DNA of 64,000 bases from Maridesulfovibrio frigidus DSM 17176 (GTDB lineage Bacteria > Desulfobacterota > Desulfovibrionia > Desulfovibrionales > Desulfovibrionaceae): contig NZ_JONL01000003.1 in NCBI RefSeq assembly GCF_000711735.1, positions 186,001-250,000 on the forward strand, given 5' to 3'. The notes below the pieces were generated by a model. That model saw only the letters and a program-made list of their open reading frames with translations, had not been told where the DNA came from and searched no databases. Within the stretch, counting starts at the first letter, position 1. Each line of letters begins with the position of its first letter. A program made the position numbers and the translations under genes. Shown here one piece after another: positions 60,849 to 64,000 of this stretch.

Positions 60849-62588
60849 ATGAAACGATGGATGATTATCCCGCTATGCACATTGCTGGTGGCAACGCTGC
60901 TCATTGGCTGCGGCTCAGATGCGGCAGAAAAAGAGAAAACTGCTGAAAAAGAGAAAACAACAGAAAAATCCACGGCTTCGGTAAGCACCTCAAATGTGAA
61001 AACTGAAACCACGGAAAAAGCCCCAGCACAAGCAAGTAAAACTGTCGTGCCATCCACAGGTAAGCCTAATATTGTAATTATTTGGGGTGACGACATCGGT
61101 CAGTCCAATGTCAGTGCTTACTCTCGCGGCATGCTGGGGTATCAGACTCCGAACATCGACAGTGTTGCCAGTGAAGGAATGATTTTTACGGATTACTATG
61201 CAGAGCAGAGCTGTACTGCAGGACGCTCGGCATTCATTACCGGCCAGTCTGTTTACCGAACTGGCCTCAGCAAAGTAGGAATGCCTGGTGCTAAGCTCGG
61301 CATGAACGAAAAAGACCCGACTATCGCCGAACTTCTCAAGGAGCAGGGTTACTCAACGGCCCAGTTTGGTAAGAACCATCTTGGCGATAAGGATGAGCAT
61401 TTGCCTTCCGCCCATGGTTTTGATGAATTCTACGGCAACCTTTACCATTTAAACGCCGAAGAGGAGCCGGAACTTCCAGATTATCCTAATCCTCAAGATT
61501 TTCCCGATTTCAAAAAGAATTATGGTCCACGTGGTGTAATCCATTCATACGCTACCGCCAATGGCAAGAAAGTTGAGGAAAATGGCCTTCCATATGCTAT
61601 CGCAGATGGTCAGGATATCGAGGACACTGGTCCGCTGACAGCCAAGCGCATGGAAACGATTGATGATGATATCGCTAAGCGCAGCGCAGATTATATTCGG
61701 AGGCTGGCCAAGACTGGCAATCCTTTCTTCGTCTGGGTAAATTTCACCCACATGCACTTCAGGACACATGTGCCAGAAAAGGACGTAGGAAAGGCGGGCC
61801 GTTGGCAGTCGGTATATCATGATGCAATGATGTTGCATGACCAGAATGTCGGAACCGTGCTTGATGCCATTGATGAAGCTGGCATAGCAGACAACACTAT
61901 AGTATTTTATAGCACTGATAACGGTCCGCATAAAAATACTTGGCCCGATGCCGCTTCCTCGCCATTTCGTAACGAGAAGAATTCCAACTGGGAAGGAGCA
62001 TACCGCGTTCCGGCAATGGTTCGCTGGCCTGGGCATATCAAGCCGGGATTAGTTTCAAATGAAATCATATCTCACCTTGACTGGATGCCTACACTTCTTG
62101 CCGCAGCAGGTGTCCCCAACGTCAAAGAAGATCTGCTTACTGGTTATAAGGCTGTCGGAAAGGATTTCAAAGTCCATCTCGACGGATATAACTTACTTCC
62201 TTACCTAACAGGGCAGACAGATAAGTCCCCACGTCAGGAATTCTTTTATTTCTCCGACGATGGAGACCTTACAGGTCTGCGCTACGACAATTGGAAGATC
62301 GTCTTTGCTCAGCAAAGGGCTCCCGGTACCTTGAAAGTGTGGAGCGAACCGTATGTGCATACGCGTATTCCAGCGCTATTTAATCTTCGGACTGACCCTT
62401 ATGAGCAGGCATCAATTACCTCCAATACATATTGGGATTGGTATTTGGATCACGCCTTCCTACTGATTCCGGCTCAGAATGTGGTCGGGGACTTCTTGGA
62501 AACATTTCAGGAGTACCCACCGCGTATGAAGGCAGCTAGCTTCACCGTCGATCAGATCATGAAGGCACTGACACCACCTAGCAATTAA
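60849..62588 (+). CDS. Lipoprotein sulfatase (formylglycine-type, CxAxR)
   Basis: Type I sulfatase that hydrolyses sulfate esters. It has 579 residues. The lipoprotein signal ends TLLIGCGS (Cys 21), followed by a Lys/Glu/Thr repeat linker (EKEKTAEKEKTTEK) of about 50 residues. The alkaline-phosphatase-like fold begins NIVIIWGDDIGQSNV with metal aspartates. SCTAGRSAFITGQ is the C-x-A-x-R site whose cysteine must be oxidised to formylglycine by a separate maturase, an iron-sulfur SAM type being likely in an anaerobe. GKNHLGD and VFYSTDNGPHKNTWPD complete the metal site. The precise substrate is unknown. A GC-rich hairpin lies just after the stop. Confidence 0.9.
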   Translation: MKRWMIIPLCTLLVATLLIGCGSDAAEKEKTAEKEKTTEKSTASVSTSNVKTETTEKAPAQASKTVVPSTGKPNIVIIWGDDIGQSNVSAYSRGMLGYQTPNIDSVASEGMIFTDYYAEQSCTAGRSAFITGQSVYRTGLSKVGMPGAKLGMNEKDPTIAELLKEQGYSTAQFGKNHLGDKDEHLPSAHGFDEFYGNLYHLNAEEEPELPDYPNPQDFPDFKKNYGPRGVIHSYATANGKKVEENGLPYAIADGQDIEDTGPLTAKRMETIDDDIAKRSADYIRRLAKTGNPFFVWVNFTHMHFRTHVPEKDVGKAGRWQSVYHDAMMLHDQNVGTVLDAIDEAGIADNTIVFYSTDNGPHKNTWPDAASSPFRNEKNSNWEGAYRVPAMVRWPGHIKPGLVSNEIISHLDWMPTLLAAAGVPNVKEDLLTGYKAVGKDFKVHLDGYNLLPYLTGQTDKSPRQEFFYFSDDGDLTGLRYDNWKIVFAQQRAPGTLKVWSEPYVHTRIPALFNLRTDPYEQASITSNTYWDWYLDHAFLLIPAQNVVGDFLETFQEYPPRMKAASFTVDQIMKALTPPSN

Positions 62589-62605
62589 ACGCAAATTCAA
62601 GCATT

Positions 62606-62645
62606 ATGTGCGCCCATCCTTAAGGACCGGGCGCACATTTTCTTT
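62606..62645 (+). terminator. Hairpin between the sulfatase and cytochrome genes
   Basis: ATGTGCGCCC (62606-62615) pairs with GGGCGCACAT (62629-62638), then TTTTCTTT. It may terminate or attenuate before the cytochrome gene 30 bp on. Confidence 0.7.
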
Positions 62646-62674
62646 CTAACGTATTTCTGTAACAAAGGTTTACC

Positions 62675-64000
62675 ATGCGACACGCAGCATTTGCGAAATA
62701 TTTCCTCCTCATATTGCCACTCATCATTTCTAGCCTGTTTGTTGCACCAAATCTCGCAACCGCCAGCACTTATGCCGGTTCTGAAAGTTGTATAGACTGC
62801 CATGAAAGATTCTACAAACTTTGGGCGCCATCCCGCCATGGTAGAGCCATGCAGCCATACACTGCGGCTTTCGCCGATAAGCTCTCTTCACAGCTTGCCC
62901 CCTTAAGCATTGAAGGGAAGAGCTATCAGGCTTTCACTAGCAAAGAGACAGGGCATATCATAGAAAAGACCGGTGATGAGGTTAAGAAATATCCCATCGA
63001 ACATGTGCTGGGTGGCAAATATGTGTATTATTTCCTCACGCCAATGGAAAAGGGCAGGCTACAGACTCTACCTCTGGCTTATGATGTGAAGAAAAATGAG
63101 TGGTTCGATATGGCTGGGAGCGGGATTAGGCATACCAGAGATTCTGGGGTTTCATGGACCGACCCTGTATACACGTTCAACACAAGTTGCCATGGTTGCC
63201 ACGTCAGCCAATTACGGAACAACTTTGATCCCGAAAATGATACCTACATGACCACTTGGAAAGAGCCGGGAATCAATTGTGAGACATGCCATGGGCCTTC
63301 ATCAGAGCACAATCGAGTGTGCCGCGAAGCCGCTGAAGGAACAACTCCCAAAGATTTAAAACTTCTCGGGGGCAAGGGGAAGTTCACCGTGCAGCAAAAC
63401 TCCGATGCATGCGCCCCTTGTCATGCTCAGATGATTGCTCTGACCGGTGCCTTCATGCCGGGAGACAAATTTTATGATCATTTCGATCTTGTAACATTGG
63501 AAGACCCTGATTTTTACCCAGATGGACGAGATCTTGGAGAAAACTATACTCACACCACTTGGAGTTTGAGTCCCTGCGTAAAGTCCGGGGAATTGGGTTG
63601 TCTTCATTGCCACACCTCGAGCGGTAGGTTCAGACAAAAAAATGATCCAAACACAGCTTGCTATCCTTGCCACGACAACAAAGTTGACCAACCTGAAAAG
63701 CACACTATGCACACTGGGGGAAAAGGGTCCCCGACTTGTATTTCCTGCCATATGAACAAGACCACTTTTGCACGCATGAACCGATCAGATCATTCCATGC
63801 TTCCGCCGACACCCGCTGCGACCGTGGCTTTTGGTTCTCCCAATGCATGCAATGGTTGTCACATAGATAAAGATGCAGCTTGGGCAGATAAGATTGTCCG
63901 TAAGTGGCGTAAACGCGACTACCAAGCGCCGATCTTGTACCGAGCCGGATTAGTGGAAGCCGCCCGTAAAAGTGATTGGTCGAACCTCAAGGAAATTACT
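62675..64000 (+). CDS. Multihaem cytochrome c (3' end outside window)
   Basis: The reading frame runs open from ATG 62675 to the window end, 442 codons. The Sec signal MRHAAFAKYFLLILPLIISS leads to a cut near ATA-ST (about 32). Eight CxxCH haem sites are present: CIDCH, CHGCH, CETCH, CAPCH, CLHCH, CYPCH, CISCH and CNGCH. The last visible part (APILYRAGLVEAARKSDWSNLKEI) looks like the start of a helical HEAT-type repeat. Such periplasmic cytochromes carry electrons to or from respiratory complexes; the partner is not visible. It is downstream of the sulfatase and may share its transcript. Confidence 0.9.
   Translation, partial: MRHAAFAKYFLLILPLIISSLFVAPNLATASTYAGSESCIDCHERFYKLWAPSRHGRAMQPYTAAFADKLSSQLAPLSIEGKSYQAFTSKETGHIIEKTGDEVKKYPIEHVLGGKYVYYFLTPMEKGRLQTLPLAYDVKKNEWFDMAGSGIRHTRDSGVSWTDPVYTFNTSCHGCHVSQLRNNFDPENDTYMTTWKEPGINCETCHGPSSEHNRVCREAAEGTTPKDLKLLGGKGKFTVQQNSDACAPCHAQMIALTGAFMPGDKFYDHFDLVTLEDPDFYPDGRDLGENYTHTTWSLSPCVKSGELGCLHCHTSSGRFRQKNDPNTACYPCHDNKVDQPEKHTMHTGGKGSPTCISCHMNKTTFARMNRSDHSMLPPTPAATVAFGSPNACNGCHIDKDAAWADKIVRKWRKRDYQAPILYRAGLVEAARKSDWSNLKEIT

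Overview
The window looks like a chromosome segment of a Desulfovibrio-type sulfate reducer (Desulfobacterota). This is inferred from how the proteins look and from gene order: a flagellar flgF-G-A-H-I-J-N-K-L cluster followed by csrA-fliW and flgM, sigma-54-type and sigma-28-type promoter matches near flagellar genes, and a multihaem cytochrome c. Lipid A/Kdo genes (lpxB, kdsB, waaA, gmhB) show a Gram-negative envelope. No rRNA gene or CRISPR array is present.

Layout. (1) 1-6.2 kb, minus strand: gmhB (cut by the window edge), a TPR protein, carA-kdsB-waaA and ddl-HD protein. (2) 6.3-11.4 kb: a small protein behind a sigma-54-like promoter, lpxB, a conserved small protein, a prepilin peptidase, a phenylacetate-CoA ligase-like enzyme and a small lipoprotein. 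(3) 11.5-22.5 kb, minus strand: the translation/RNA operon rimP-nusA-ylxR-infB-DUF503-rbfA-nrnA-truB-rpsO-pnp, with a strong promoter and a leader terminator ahead of rimP. (4) 22.7-34.6 kb: a tandem-repeat protein, then the flagellar rod/ring/hook-junction operon and its regulators. (5) 34.9-43 kb: nadK, a DUF89-like protein, mltA, gatB, mtnA, der. (6) 43-44.4 kb: tRNA-Ser(GCT), an orphan LuxR-type response regulator, tRNA-Ser(TGA).

(7) 44.4-58.3 kb: a 13.9-kb integrative mobilizable element inserted in the 3' end of tRNA-Ser(TGA) and bounded by a 30-bp perfect direct repeat (44412-44441 and 58260-58289). Its backbone is a P4-type tyrosine integrase, an AlpA-like regulator, a ribbon-helix-helix protein, a TraD/TrwB-type coupling protein and a MobF relaxase-helicase, with a plausible oriT region and no mating-pair (T4SS) genes. 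Its cargo looks like anti-phage defence: a type II-short CBASS operon (patatin phospholipase, CD-NTase ending in glycine, E2-like protein with a SEC-C zinc motif), a BrnT-like toxin on the opposite strand, and an 830-residue fusion of an XPD/DinG-like helicase with a C-terminal PD-(D/E)xK nuclease. The last of these is the best candidate here for an undescribed defence protein.

(8) 58.3-64 kb: an NAD(P)-binding oxidoreductase, a DUF4345 membrane protein, a class A acid phosphatase, a lipoprotein sulfatase and a multihaem cytochrome c cut by the window end. All assignments come from reading motifs and translations; no database search was run.
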